Part shown: one piece after another, positions 47,107-56,065 of the stretch
How the letters are laid out: each line of letters opens with the position of its first letter
Position numbering within the stretch: the first letter of the stretch is position 1
NCBI RefSeq assembly: GCF_000585995.1
Contig: NZ_CP007410.1
Location: forward strand, 1,949,430-2,013,429
Length of the DNA stretch: 64,000 bases
Reading direction: 5' to 3'
Source of the DNA: Pseudomonas brassicacearum
GTDB taxonomy: Bacteria; Pseudomonadota; Gammaproteobacteria; Pseudomonadales; Pseudomonadaceae
Notes under the pieces: model-generated
What the model was told of the DNA's origin: nothing
Databases searched by the model: none
The model's input: the letters and a program-made list of their open reading frames with translations, nothing else
Position numbers and translations under genes: made by a program

Positions 47107-47128
47107 TGCAGTCACTCCAAGTGATAGA

Positions 47129-47182
47129 GGGCGTTCTCAATCAGTTTCTCCGGTGCGGTGGGGCAACTGATTGAGAACGCCC
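47129..47182. promoter_or_regulatory. 18-bp perfect inverted repeat between bvgS-like and HD-GYP genes
   Basis: GGGCGTTCTCAATCAGTT and its exact complement flank an 18-base loop, 23 bp before the HD-GYP start codon. There is no T run, so it is more likely an mRNA structure or operator than a simple terminator. Confidence 0.75.
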
Positions 47183-47224
47183 CCTGACACGCACGGCTGA
47201 GCGAACAGCATAGTAAATGCCGGA

Positions 47225-50200
47225 TTATTTTGCCTTGGCGATCTCTGTTTCCAGGGCCTGCTCCAGTTCCGTCATGGCGTGGTCGAGGGCTTCGGCGCAT
47301 TCGATCAATCGTTCAGGCGCCCGTGCTTGATGACACGCCTGCTCCAGGGCCTCGCACCGCTGGATCAACGAGGTCGCCTGCACAATCCGGGCGACGCCTT
47401 TTATTTTGTGCGCCGCTTCGATCAGTGCCTGGCGGTTGCCGCCACGGGCGACCTCGAGCAATTCCTGGCGGTCCGAGCGATTGCTGTTGAACAATTCGGC
47501 CAACAGGCGTCGGGTGGATGAAGGGTCACCGCCGGTCAATGCCTGCAGGCTCAGCATATTGAACACCCGTGGCCGGCTGGCGGGTTTGACCGCCGTCATC
47601 CATTGGCTCAAGGCGCTCAGGCTGATCGGCTTGAACAGGCAGTCGTCCATGCCGGCGTCCTGACAGCGTTGCTTTTCCTCCGGTTGTGCATTGGCGGTAA
47701 ACCCCAGGATGGTGCAGGGCGGCAATTGTTGTTCGGCCTCTTGCCGCCGTATCGACCGCGCCAGTTCGTAGCCGCTCATGATGGGCATGTTGCAATCGGC
47801 GATGACCAGGTCGAAATGCCCCGCGTGCCAGGCCTTGAGCCCCTGTGCGCCATCGTGGGCGACCTGATAGTGATGACCGAGGTATTCCAACTGCTGCGAC
47901 ATCAACAAGCGATTGGCGGGATGATCGTCCACCACCAGAACGTTCAACGCCGTCGTGGTCGTTTCGATCACCGGATCGGGAAGTACGCCAGCCGTTGTCG
48001 TGGGCAGGACGGTCAGTTGCAGGCCAACCTGGACCTGCGTGCCGGTGCCCGGCTGGCTGCTCATGTGCAGGCTACCACCCATCATCTGGCACAGGTTGCG
48101 ACTGATCACCAGGCCCAGCCCGGCACCTTTGCGGGCCATCCGGCCGGTATTGTCGACCTGGGCAAAAGGTTCGAACAACCGTTGCAGGTCCTCCGGGCTG
48201 ATGCCGATGCCGCTGTCACTGACCTCCAGGTGCATGTGCACGACGTTGTCCTGGGCGGTCCGAGACAGATGGACCTTGACCTGCACCTGACCCTGTTCGG
48301 TAAATTTGAGGGCATTGCTGATCAGGTTCGACAGCACCTGCTTGAATCGCAATGGGTCCATCAACACGTCCGGGTTGCCTTCGCCAGGCTCAAACTGTAG
48401 CGACAACGCCAGGTTTTTCTGCCGGGCCACGCCTTCGAAGACGCGAATGACCGACTGCAGCATGGCCCTGAGATTGACCCGCTCGGGCGCCAGGCTCAGA
48501 TGACCTGATTCGATCCGGGCGATGTCCAGGATATCGCCGATCAGCTCCAGCATGCCGGCGGCTGATTCGTACGCGACTTCGATTGTCGAGCGGTCAAAAT
48601 GGCCCTTGTCGGCATGTTTCAAGGCCAGTTCAAGCATGCCGATCACCGCGTTCATGGGTGTGCGGATTTCATGGCTCATGGTCGCCAGGAACGTGCTTTT
48701 GGCCCGGTTGGCATCGTCTGCCCGCTCCTTGGCGGCTCGCAGTTCCTCGAAGAGCTGGCGCCGCTCGCTGATGTCGATCCACCCGCCGATGATGCCTTGC
48801 ACTTGAGCGGCGGAATTGCGATAGGGCAGGATCCAGTGATAGATCGTCAGCTTTCTATCCCCGATGTGCAGCGGCCGATCCACGATCAGGGCGGTGCCTT
48901 CGGCCATGACGCGCTGGTAGTCCGCCTGGTACTCCTGTGCTTCGAAAGCATTGCTCATGGCCCCGGGCATGACGTTCTTGCCGATGACGTCTTCGCGTTT
49001 GGCCCCGAACGTTTCCAGGTAGCTGTCGTTGCAGCTTTGCAGGAAACCATTGCGATCTCTCACGTAAATGGGGTGAGGGGTGCCGTTGAGCAGCGAATGC
49101 ATGAATTCGAGCTGGTCATTGAGGGCCAATTCTGCCCGTTGTCGCTGCCTGATCTGGCGCTGCATGTAGGCATTCCAGGCCAGCGAAAGCAGCAGCAACA
49201 GGCCGACGCCTGCGACGATCTGGAAGAACAGGCGGTTGTAAGTGCGCCAGGTGTGTTCCGAGGCTGAGACGTAGCCGCGCCAGCGGTTGTTGATCACGCC
49301 CAGTTCGTCGGGGTCGATGCTGGTCAAGGCCTTGTCGAGAATGGCATTCAACTCTGTGGCATTTTTCGCGGTGGCCAGGGAGAACATGGCCTGCTGAGTG
49401 CCAACCGTGCTGCTGATTTGCAAGGTGTCGCGCAGTGAGTGGGACGAGATGAAGTAGTTAGCCATGACCAGGGAATGCACGCTGCCATCGACCTGGCCCT
49501 GGGCGAGCATTTCAACGGCCTGCCGGGGATCGATGGTTTCGATGATTTTGATGCTCGGATACTCGTTGCGCAGCCATTCGATGACCGGATTGCCTTTGAC
49601 GATCGCCAGGCTTCGGGTCCCGAATTGGTCGAGTGTCGCGGGGGTATCGGAGGGCTTGCGGGTCAGCAGGACGAACGAGCTGTCGACATAAGGGCGGCTG
49701 AATTTCAACTGTTGTTGCCGTTCGCTGCTCGGCAACAGTGCGGCAATCATGTCGGCCTCGCCATTCAGCACGGCAGCAATCATTTCGTTGTCGTTTTGAT
49801 GCCGCTGAATGTCCAGGCGCAGGCCGGTGTGCAGGCGGATCAGTTCCAGCAGGTCGGCGCTGATCCCGCGAAAGTCGCCGTCCGAATCAAAGAACGTGAA
49901 GGGCGCCGACGTCTCGTTCACGGCCACCCGAATCACCGGATGCCGGGTCAGCCAGCGTTCTTCCCGGTCGGTCAGTTGTATCTTGTGCTCCGTGAGAAAC
50001 AGATCGCTGCCTGCACTCCATCGCTTGAAGATGGCCGCTTGCTCGGCGATGGAAATCTGGTTCAGCGTGGCATTGATGACCTCCAGCAAGCGGGTATCGT
50101 TACGCCGCACCGCGAAACCGAACCCGTGGGACTCATGTTTGCCGAAGCTGGCCATGCGGATATTGCTCAAGTACCCCTTGCTGATCATGTAATGGGTGGA

Positions 50201-50860
50201 AATGGTATCGCCGAGAAATACATCGGCCTGGCCGAAGGCGACGGCGTTTATGGCGTTCTGATAGGAGGGGTAGGTGGTGATGAGGGCCTTGGGATAGAGT
50301 TTTTCGATTTCATGCAGCGGCAGGTAGTGATAGACCATGCTCAGCCGCAGCCCCTTGAGGTCTTCGCTCAAGGATCGGCTTTCATTCATCCGGGTCACAA
50401 GGACGGGTTGGTCCACTGCATACGGCGTCGACAGGGCAATGTCGGGGCTACGGGCTTCGAAACCGTTGGCGGTCCCCAGCATGTCGATGTGTCCATTCCT
50501 GAGTGCAGCAATGGCTGCCTCGCGGGAGTCGAATCGCAGGACCCTCATGGGCAGACCGGTCGCTTTCGCGATGACGCCGGCGTAGTCGGCGGTCATGCCC
50601 TCATAGTCGCGCCCGCTGGTGGAGAGATCGAAGGGCGGATAGTCCGGCGCAGAGGTTCCCAGGACCAACTCCCGCCGCTCCTGGAGCCAGGCGCGATGGG
50701 CGTCATCCAGCCTGGCCTCGCTATGGGCCGGGGTCGAACGCCCCAGAAGCGTATAGGCCTCGGGCATGCCCGAGGCCGCTGCGAGGGTTCCTGCATATAA
50801 CCCTGCGCCTATCAACAAGAGACAGTTCTTTATGCACTCGAGCATCCTGTTTCTTCTCAT
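47225..50860 (-). CDS. BvgS/EvgS-like hybrid sensor kinase
   Basis: A 1211-residue unorthodox kinase. Signal segment, two Venus-flytrap (SBP type 3) domains at about 55-285 and 295-530, one helix (545-565), PAS (580-700), HisKA with His730, HATPase (SNLISNALKF, GAGLGLVIS), receiver with Asp1022, and HPt with His1151 in AHKIKG. This is the full BvgS four-step relay. The first ATG overlaps the response-regulator stop as ATGA; ATG 50845 is an alternative. The regulator upstream is its obvious partner. Confidence 0.92.
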   Translation of the reverse strand: MRRNRMLECIKNCLLLIGAGLYAGTLAAASGMPEAYTLLGRSTPAHSEARLDDAHRAWLQERRELVLGTSAPDYPPFDLSTSGRDYEGMTADYAGVIAKATGLPMRVLRFDSREAAIAALRNGHIDMLGTANGFEARSPDIALSTPYAVDQPVLVTRMNESRSLSEDLKGLRLSMVYHYLPLHEIEKLYPKALITTYPSYQNAINAVAFGQADVFLGDTISTHYMISKGYLSNIRMASFGKHESHGFGFAVRRNDTRLLEVINATLNQISIAEQAAIFKRWSAGSDLFLTEHKIQLTDREERWLTRHPVIRVAVNETSAPFTFFDSDGDFRGISADLLELIRLHTGLRLDIQRHQNDNEMIAAVLNGEADMIAALLPSSERQQQLKFSRPYVDSSFVLLTRKPSDTPATLDQFGTRSLAIVKGNPVIEWLRNEYPSIKIIETIDPRQAVEMLAQGQVDGSVHSLVMANYFISSHSLRDTLQISSTVGTQQAMFSLATAKNATELNAILDKALTSIDPDELGVINNRWRGYVSASEHTWRTYNRLFFQIVAGVGLLLLLSLAWNAYMQRQIRQRQRAELALNDQLEFMHSLLNGTPHPIYVRDRNGFLQSCNDSYLETFGAKREDVIGKNVMPGAMSNAFEAQEYQADYQRVMAEGTALIVDRPLHIGDRKLTIYHWILPYRNSAAQVQGIIGGWIDISERRQLFEELRAAKERADDANRAKSTFLATMSHEIRTPMNAVIGMLELALKHADKGHFDRSTIEVAYESAAGMLELIGDILDIARIESGHLSLAPERVNLRAMLQSVIRVFEGVARQKNLALSLQFEPGEGNPDVLMDPLRFKQVLSNLISNALKFTEQGQVQVKVHLSRTAQDNVVHMHLEVSDSGIGISPEDLQRLFEPFAQVDNTGRMARKGAGLGLVISRNLCQMMGGSLHMSSQPGTGTQVQVGLQLTVLPTTTAGVLPDPVIETTTTALNVLVVDDHPANRLLMSQQLEYLGHHYQVAHDGAQGLKAWHAGHFDLVIADCNMPIMSGYELARSIRRQEAEQQLPPCTILGFTANAQPEEKQRCQDAGMDDCLFKPISLSALSQWMTAVKPASRPRVFNMLSLQALTGGDPSSTRRLLAELFNSNRSDRQELLEVARGGNRQALIEAAHKIKGVARIVQATSLIQRCEALEQACHQARAPERLIECAEALDHAMTELEQALETEIAKAK

Positions 50861-51483
50861 ACCAGCGCGTTGCGCTTGGCCATTTCAATCAGCTCTACCA
50901 AGGATTTGACTTTTAGTTTTTGCATTAGGCGTTTTTTATAGGTGCTCACAGTTTTATTACTTAGGAACATACCCTTGGCGATTTCCTTGTTGGTGCGGCC
51001 CTGGGCAAAAAGTTGCAATACCATCAACTCTCGGTCATTGACGTTCTTGAAAAGATCCAGCTCTATACTGCGCGGGTCATCCTGGCGTACCGGGTTCAGA
51101 GCTTGGCTGGGAAAGTAGTTGTAGCCGGACAACACGGCTTTGATGGCACTGACGAGTTCACTGAGGTCTTCTTGTTTACAAACGTAACCGGAGGCGCCGG
51201 ACTGCATGCATCGGATACCGAAAAGTGTTGGCGATTGTGCCGTGAGCACCAGCGTTTTCAGCGGCGTGGTCATGGCATTGAAGCGCGACAGGATTTCTAG
51301 CCCGTCAAGTTTGGGAATGCTGATGTCCAGGATGACCAGGTCAGGCATGCATTCGCGCACCATTTGCATCGCGTCGACGCCGTTGTCAGTTTCCCCTACG
51401 ACCTTATAGCCCTCATGCTCCAGGAGCATGCGAACGGCGAGGCGGATGACCGGATGATCGTCGACAATGAAAACGGAGTTCAT
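50857..51483 (-). CDS. BvgA-like response regulator (NarL/LuxR class)
   Basis: A 208-residue regulator. The receiver has IVDDHPVIRLAVRMLLEHEGYKVVGETDNG and Asp54-region LVILDISIPKLDGLEI; the output is a LuxR helix-turn-helix, NDRELMVLQLFAQGRTNKEIAKGMFLSNKTVSTYKKRLMQKL, ending SLVELIEMAKRNALV. The wording of both domains is very close to Bordetella BvgA. It is translated just before its kinase (overlap four bases). A palindrome lies 16 bp before its start. Confidence 0.92.
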   Translation of the reverse strand: MNSVFIVDDHPVIRLAVRMLLEHEGYKVVGETDNGVDAMQMVRECMPDLVILDISIPKLDGLEILSRFNAMTTPLKTLVLTAQSPTLFGIRCMQSGASGYVCKQEDLSELVSAIKAVLSGYNYFPSQALNPVRQDDPRSIELDLFKNVNDRELMVLQLFAQGRTNKEIAKGMFLSNKTVSTYKKRLMQKLKVKSLVELIEMAKRNALV

Positions 51484-51498
51484 GAGTAAAGTATCCTA

Positions 51499-51517
51499 CG
51501 CGCTTAAATAAAGCGCG
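51499..51517. promoter_or_regulatory. palindrome upstream of the BvgA-like regulator
   Basis: CGCGCTT-AAATA-AAGCGCG, seven perfect pairs, 16 bp before the start codon; a candidate operator or leader hairpin. Confidence 0.55.
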
Positions 51518-51801
51518 CACCTTAGCCCAGTTAAAGCCGGGGTCGTACGAGGAGCGAGGCATGCATCCTCAGTTTCAGACGTTTCCTACAAAAAAAGAGG
51601 CAAGGTACTACGGTGTAATTAGGTTTTTAGTAGGTTGGTGAAAGAAGAGGGGGGCTTATTGGCCGTTTGTGAAGGGATATTTCCTTCAGGATGTTATTTA
51701 TGTAAACAAGTGGCCAGCAGTGTTGTTCGATAGTTGCAGTTGGTTACACGTTACTTCTGAAGTGCAGGCATTGCTCAATTCGTCGTCCATTCCAAATCCC
51801 C
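51518..51801. other. gap between bvgA-like gene and REP, no gene seen
   Basis: AT-richer upstream region of the two-component operon; it presumably holds the promoter, but I see no convincing -35/-10 pair and no coding frame. Confidence 0.5.
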
Positions 51802-51889
51802 TGTGGGAGCGAGCTTGCTCGCGATGGCATCCGATCAGCAGCATTGAGGTCGACTGACCTGCCGCTATCGCGAGCAAGCTCGCTCCCAC
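51802..51889. repeat. REP doublet, GTGGGAGC family
   Basis: Inverted pair GTGGGAGCGAGCTTGCTC and complement around about 40 bp. Confidence 0.9.
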
Positions 51890-51927
51890 CGGTTCTATGC
51901 CCGGGTACAGGATCCGTAAGTCGCCTC

Positions 51928-53256
51928 TCACTGGCGGGTGCGGCCGGTCATCTCCTGGGCCATTTCGCTGGCGTAGCTGTCGGTCATCCCGGCGATGAAG
52001 TCGATCATTCGCAGGAAAGCGCTATGCAGCGGGCCGTTGGGATCGGGGGCGTTGTTGCCCAGCAGGTCGAGAATGCGCCGATTCTTGAACGAGGGCGTAC
52101 GGCCACCGTGCTGTTCCAGGGCCGCTCCGCAAAATCCGTTGAGCAGGATTTCCAGCGTGGTGTAGGCGCCGATTTCGTGGAGGGTCTTGCGCTTGTCCTG
52201 GAATATTTTCTTGCGGGCCATGTCCTTGGCATTCAGCACGCAGCGCTTGGCTGGACCGTGCATATGCTCCACCAGGTCGCCTGGCAGTGTGCCGGCCAGC
52301 AACGCCTCTTGCTGTTCGACAAATGCCCTGGCGGCGGCGTTGGTCAGGTGCTCGATGGCCTTGCCCCGCAAGATCGCCAGTTTACGCCGACGGGAATCCA
52401 GCGGCCCAAGTTGACGGTAAGTGTCTGGAAGATCGTCGCCCACCAGGTCCAGGAGCAGCGACTCCACCTGTGGATATTCCAGCAGGTCCATCTCCACGCC
52501 GTCTTCCAGGTCGATCAACGCGTAACAGATGTCATCGGCGGCTTCCATCAGGTACACCAATGGATGCCGTGCCCAGCGCTGGTCTTCGATCTGCGGCAGG
52601 CCGAGCTTGTGGGCGATCTGCTCGAGCAGGGGCAGTTCGCTCTGGTAGCAACCGAACTTGTGTTTCTTGTAGCCCAGGGAGTCGGCGTGGCGGGCGGTCC
52701 AGGGGTATTTCAAATAGGTGCCGAGGGTGGCGTAGGTCAGCCGGGTTCCGCCGTCGAACTGGTGGTATTCAAGCTGTGTGAGAACCCGGAACCCTTGGGC
52801 GTTGCCTTCGAAATTCAGAAAGTCGTTGCGCTCGGCTTCGCTCATGGCGTCAAGCCAACCGCGGCCTGCGGCTTGCTGGAACCAGTAGCGAATAGCGTCT
52901 TCGCCAGAATGACCGAAGGGTGGGTTACCGATGTCATGGGCCAGGCAGGCCGATTGCACCACCATGCCCAGGTCGCTCGGCTCGCACCAGTCCGGCAGGG
53001 CGCCGCGGATGGTTTCCCCCACGCGCATACCCAGGGAGCGTCCGACGCAACTGACTTCCAGCGAATGGGTCAGGCGCGTGTGGATGTGGTCGTTGCTGGA
53101 GACCGGATGAACCTGCGTCTTACGCCCGAGACGGCGGAAGGCGCCGGAAAAGATGATGCGGTCGTGGTCTTTATGAAAGGGGCTACGGCCCAGTTCTTCT
53201 GGGCTGTGCAACGTTTTTCCGAGGCGTTCGCGAGTCAGCAGGGTATGCCAATCCAA
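51928..53256 (-). CDS. dgt: deoxyguanosinetriphosphate triphosphohydrolase-like protein
   Basis: A 442-residue HD-domain dNTPase that splits dNTP to deoxynucleoside and triphosphate. The metal site is [14 protein letters not shown] (His), [16 protein letters not shown] (His-Asp) and the later [16 protein letters not shown] (Asp). The N-terminus [26 protein letters not shown] is typical. The only suitable start is TTG at 53256, with GGAG nine bases upstream. No partner gene adjoins. Confidence 0.92.
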   Translation of the reverse strand: MDWHTLLTRERLGKTLHSPEELGRSPFHKDHDRIIFSGAFRRLGRKTQVHPVSSNDHIHTRLTHSLEVSCVGRSLGMRVGETIRGALPDWCEPSDLGMVVQSACLAHDIGNPPFGHSGEDAIRYWFQQAAGRGWLDAMSEAERNDFLNFEGNAQGFRVLTQLEYHQFDGGTRLTYATLGTYLKYPWTARHADSLGYKKHKFGCYQSELPLLEQIAHKLGLPQIEDQRWARHPLVYLMEAADDICYALIDLEDGVEMDLLEYPQVESLLLDLVGDDLPDTYRQLGPLDSRRRKLAILRGKAIEHLTNAAARAFVEQQEALLAGTLPGDLVEHMHGPAKRCVLNAKDMARKKIFQDKRKTLHEIGAYTTLEILLNGFCGAALEQHGGRTPSFKNRRILDLLGNNAPDPNGPLHSAFLRMIDFIAGMTDSYASEMAQEMTGRTRQ

Positions 53257-53365
53257 GGCCGGTTACTCCGTTTGATAAGGTCGATGCCCTAGCTTCCCGG
53301 TTCATGAGGCGGCCTGCAAGGGCTATGGGTTCGTGCGAAGAGGAGGATGGTCAAGCACAAAACCC

Positions 53366-53457
53366 TGTGGCGAGGGAGCTTGCTCCCGTTGGACTGCGCA
53401 GCAGGCCCATTTTTGAGAGTGCTTCGCACTCAAGCGGGAGCAAGCTCCCTCGCCACA
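53366..53457. repeat. REP doublet, GAGGGAGC family
   Basis: Inverted pair with inner hairpins GGACTGC-GCA-GCAGGCC (53391-53407, one mismatch) and GAGTGC-TTC-GCACTC (53417-53431). Confidence 0.9.
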
Positions 53458-53469
53458 GTGTGTGGGGCC

Positions 53470-53805
53470 TTAGGGTTTACGCACGTCCTTGGCCAGTTTG
53501 ATCAACGGCAGCAGCGTTGTTGCCAGCCGGATCAGGCCGGCCAGGCCACCGGCGCGACCGCTGCGACTGCGTTTGCCCGTAATGAAGCCGAGCAAGGACA
53601 CCGCCGCCACGCCCCACAACGGCGCATGCTTGATGCCGAAACCTTCGTGCCAGCTCTGTGTCAAGCCGCGCACTCGCTGCAAAGGCTGCAGCAACTGGCG
53701 GGTTTCCTGGCGGATTTCCTGGCGGTGCATTTCCATACGCAAGCGCACCAGCGCCTTGCGCATTTCCTGGCGTGTCCGGGCTTGGGGAATATCAGGCAGG
53801 CTCAT
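53470..53805 (-). CDS. YqjK-like small protein
   Basis: A 111-residue basic protein with a helical N-terminal half rich in Arg and Gln (RMEMHRQEIRQETRQLLQPLQRVRG) and one weak hydrophobic stretch (PLWGVAAVSLLGFITG). It overlaps the YqjE-like gene by four bases (ATGA) as last gene of a three-gene unit ordered like E. coli yqjD-yqjE-yqjK. The assignment rests on position and character rather than strong similarity. Confidence 0.65.
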   Translation of the reverse strand: MSLPDIPQARTRQEMRKALVRLRMEMHRQEIRQETRQLLQPLQRVRGLTQSWHEGFGIKHAPLWGVAAVSLLGFITGKRSRSGRAGGLAGLIRLATTLLPLIKLAKDVRKP

Positions 53806-54191
53806 GGCAGCAGGCGCTCCCGATCATTGGCCAACTCTTCGAGGGTGGCGTGGAAGGGCGAGGACTCATCGTAGATCGCTGCCTTGAGTCGAAGACCGCA
53901 GAACAGCGCCGCCAGTAGATAAAACAGACACAGGCCGATGATTCCCGCCAGACGATAGGTATCCCATACCAGGATCAGCACCAGCGCCGAAAGCCCGACT
54001 AACAGAAGCAAGCCGAACACCAGCGCAAGCCCGGCAAACAGCAGGAGGCTGACGGTACGGGCCTTTTGTTCCTGCAATTCAATGCCGAACAGTTCGACGT
54101 GACTGTGCAGCAGTCCAAGGAATGCCGCACCCAGGCGGCGCGCCGTAGGTTGTGTGCCCGCTTCGGACGAGCCAGGTTGTTCGATACCCAT
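53802..54191 (-). CDS. YqjE-like membrane protein (DUF1469, phage-holin-superfamily fold)
   Basis: A 129-residue protein with two helices (TVSLLLFAGLALVFGLLLLVGLSALVLILV and LAGIIGLCLFYLLAALFCGL) after a short cytosolic segment HSHVELFGIELQEQKAR, the DUF1469 motif. The start MGIEQPGSS at 54191 is two bases from the DUF883 stop. 'Holin superfamily' names are often given to such proteins but there is no phage context here. Confidence 0.82.
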   Translation of the reverse strand: MGIEQPGSSEAGTQPTARRLGAAFLGLLHSHVELFGIELQEQKARTVSLLLFAGLALVFGLLLLVGLSALVLILVWDTYRLAGIIGLCLFYLLAALFCGLRLKAAIYDESSPFHATLEELANDRERLLP

Positions 54192-54193
54192 GA

Positions 54194-54508
54194 TCAGCGC
54201 CGTGTTGCCAGTAGACCAATCAAAAAGCCCACGCCTGCGGCAATGCCGACGGATTGCCAAGGGTTGGCCTGTACGTATTCCTCGGTGGCGGCAACCGCAG
54301 CTTGGCCACGTTCGCGTACCGAGTCTTCGGTCAATTTGAGGGTTTCGCGAGCGCGCAGCAGGCTTTCGTGAATCTGGCCGCGCAATTCATCCGCCTGATC
54401 ACCCGCCAGCGTCGCGGTGTGATCCAGCAACCGCTCGGTGTCGCTGACCAGTGTCTGAAAATCTTCCATCAGGATTTCTTGAGCAGTCTTTGCCTGGGTT
54501 CTGGCCAT
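54194..54508 (-). CDS. ElaB/YqjD-like DUF883 protein
   Basis: A 104-residue protein: a long amphipathic helix (LVSDTERLLDHTATLAGDQADELRGQIHESLLRARETL) and a C-terminal tail anchor NPWQSVGIAAGVGFLIGLLATRR. In E. coli YqjD and ElaB are tail-anchored membrane proteins that bind ribosomes in stationary phase under RpoS control. First gene of the operon. Confidence 0.88.
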   Translation of the reverse strand: MARTQAKTAQEILMEDFQTLVSDTERLLDHTATLAGDQADELRGQIHESLLRARETLKLTEDSVRERGQAAVAATEEYVQANPWQSVGIAAGVGFLIGLLATRR

Positions 54509-54579
54509 CGGTGAATCTCCGTAAGTGACGTCTGAAGCGTTCGAGTATGAGCCTTGTCGGAAGGTTCAGTGAAAGTGAC

Positions 54580-54595
54580 TGGTACAACTTTTGCT
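54580..54595 (+). promoter_or_regulatory. possible sigma54 promoter upstream of amt
   Basis: TGGTAC-AACTT-TTGCT has the -24 GG and -12 GC spacing of sigma54 promoters, 254 bp before the ammonium transporter start. The C at the TGGCAC position is replaced by T. Confidence 0.45.
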
Positions 54596-54848
54596 CAGGC
54601 TTTTGCCATGTACTGGTGCGACACCCTGCACCAGCGCGCTGAAGCTGGGCACAACCCCGCGAAACCTTAACCCAAATAATCAAAACCCGCGAAGCGCCTC
54701 AAAGCGGGACGTCGTGTTGTCAGTTTTTTCGCACCAAAGCGGTTCACAAGCTTTCGACAGGCATGTGTGTAGGTTCAACTTGGTGCGTAGACAGGGCGAG
54801 CGAACCGGTTTGGTGCTTTTTTCAACTTTTTCAGGTCTGCCCAACACC

Positions 54849-56057
54849 ATGGAAAATATGCAAAGCGCTGTGGAGAATCTCGTCCACAGCTCCAACACGC
54901 TATTCATCTTGCTCGGCGCGGTCATGGTTCTGGCGATGCATGCCGGTTTTGCGTTCCTTGAAGTGGGAACCGTCCGGCAAAAGAACCAGGTCAACGCATT
55001 GTCCAAAATCCTCAGCGACTTCGCTGTCTCGACCTTGGCCTATTTTTTCATAGGTTACTGGATTTCCTACGGCGTGACCTTTCTGCAACCGGCAGCGGTG
55101 CTCAGCGCCGATCATGGCTACAGCCTGGTGAAGTTTTTCTTCCTGCTGACATTTGCCGCCGCGATCCCGGCCATTATCTCCGGCGGGATCGCCGAACGTG
55201 CCCGGTTTGCGCCGCAGTTATGCGCCACGGTACTGATCGTGGCGTTTGTCTATCCGTTCTTCGAAGGTTTGATCTGGAACGGCAATTTCGGCCTGCAAGC
55301 CTGGTTGCAAGCGCAGTTCGGTGCCAGCTTCCACGACTTTGCCGGTTCCGTGGTGGTGCATGCCATGGGCGGCTGGCTGGCATTGGCCGCCGTGCTTTTG
55401 CTCGGTCCGCGTAACGGCCGCTACCGGGACGGTCGCCTGGTGGCGTTCGCGCCATCGAGCATTCCGTTCCTGGCCCTGGGGTCGTGGATCCTGATTGTCG
55501 GCTGGTTCGGTTTCAACGTGATGAGTGCCCAGACCCTGCCTGGGGTGAGTGGGCTGGTAGCGGTCAATTCATTAATGGCCATGGTGGGCGGCACCGTGGC
55601 GGCACTGATTGTCGGGCGCAACGACCCGGGCTTTCTGCACAACGGCCCATTGGCCGGCTTGGTGGCGGTCTGCGCCGGTTCCGACCTGATGCACCCGGTA
55701 GGCGCGCTGGCGACCGGCGTCATTGCCGGTGCCTTGTTTGTCTGGTGTTTCACCGCTGCCCAGGGCAAATGGAAAATCGACGATGTGCTCGGCGTCTGGC
55801 CGTTGCATGGGCTGTGTGGTGTCTGGGGCGGCATCGCTTGCGGCATCTTCGGCCAGGGCGCCTTGGGTGGCCTGGGAGGAGTCAGTTTGATCAGCCAATT
55901 GATCGGCACGGCACTGGGTGTTTTCATCGCCCTGGCCGGTGGGTTCCTGGTCTATGGGGTGATCAAGTTCGTGCTGGGGCTACGCCTGACCCAGGAAGAG
56001 GAGTACTACGGCGCCGACCTGTCGATTCACAAGATCGGCGCGGTCAGCCAGGACTGA
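54849..56057 (+). CDS. amt: ammonium transporter (Amt family)
   Basis: A 402-residue membrane channel with eleven expected helices. The pore twin-His pair appears as HDFAGSVVVHAMGGW and WPLHGLCGVWGG, and FLQPAA to the gating region is conserved. It transports NH4+/NH3. There is no glnK beside it, unlike the usual glnK-amtB pair, so it may be a second paralogue. ATG 54849 is taken; another ATG nine bases later is possible. Confidence 0.92.
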   Translation: MENMQSAVENLVHSSNTLFILLGAVMVLAMHAGFAFLEVGTVRQKNQVNALSKILSDFAVSTLAYFFIGYWISYGVTFLQPAAVLSADHGYSLVKFFFLLTFAAAIPAIISGGIAERARFAPQLCATVLIVAFVYPFFEGLIWNGNFGLQAWLQAQFGASFHDFAGSVVVHAMGGWLALAAVLLLGPRNGRYRDGRLVAFAPSSIPFLALGSWILIVGWFGFNVMSAQTLPGVSGLVAVNSLMAMVGGTVAALIVGRNDPGFLHNGPLAGLVAVCAGSDLMHPVGALATGVIAGALFVWCFTAAQGKWKIDDVLGVWPLHGLCGVWGGIACGIFGQGALGGLGGVSLISQLIGTALGVFIALAGGFLVYGVIKFVLGLRLTQEEEYYGADLSIHKIGAVSQD

Positions 56058-56065
56058 CCATTGCG

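Noticed and set aside
49439..50800. 453-codon plus-strand frame inside the BvgS-like gene
   Set aside because: Shadow of the kinase gene; composition and lack of start signals do not support it.
53802..54191. Phage holin from a prophage
   Set aside because: The DUF1469 protein is in a yqjD/yqjE/yqjK-like operon; no other phage gene is present.
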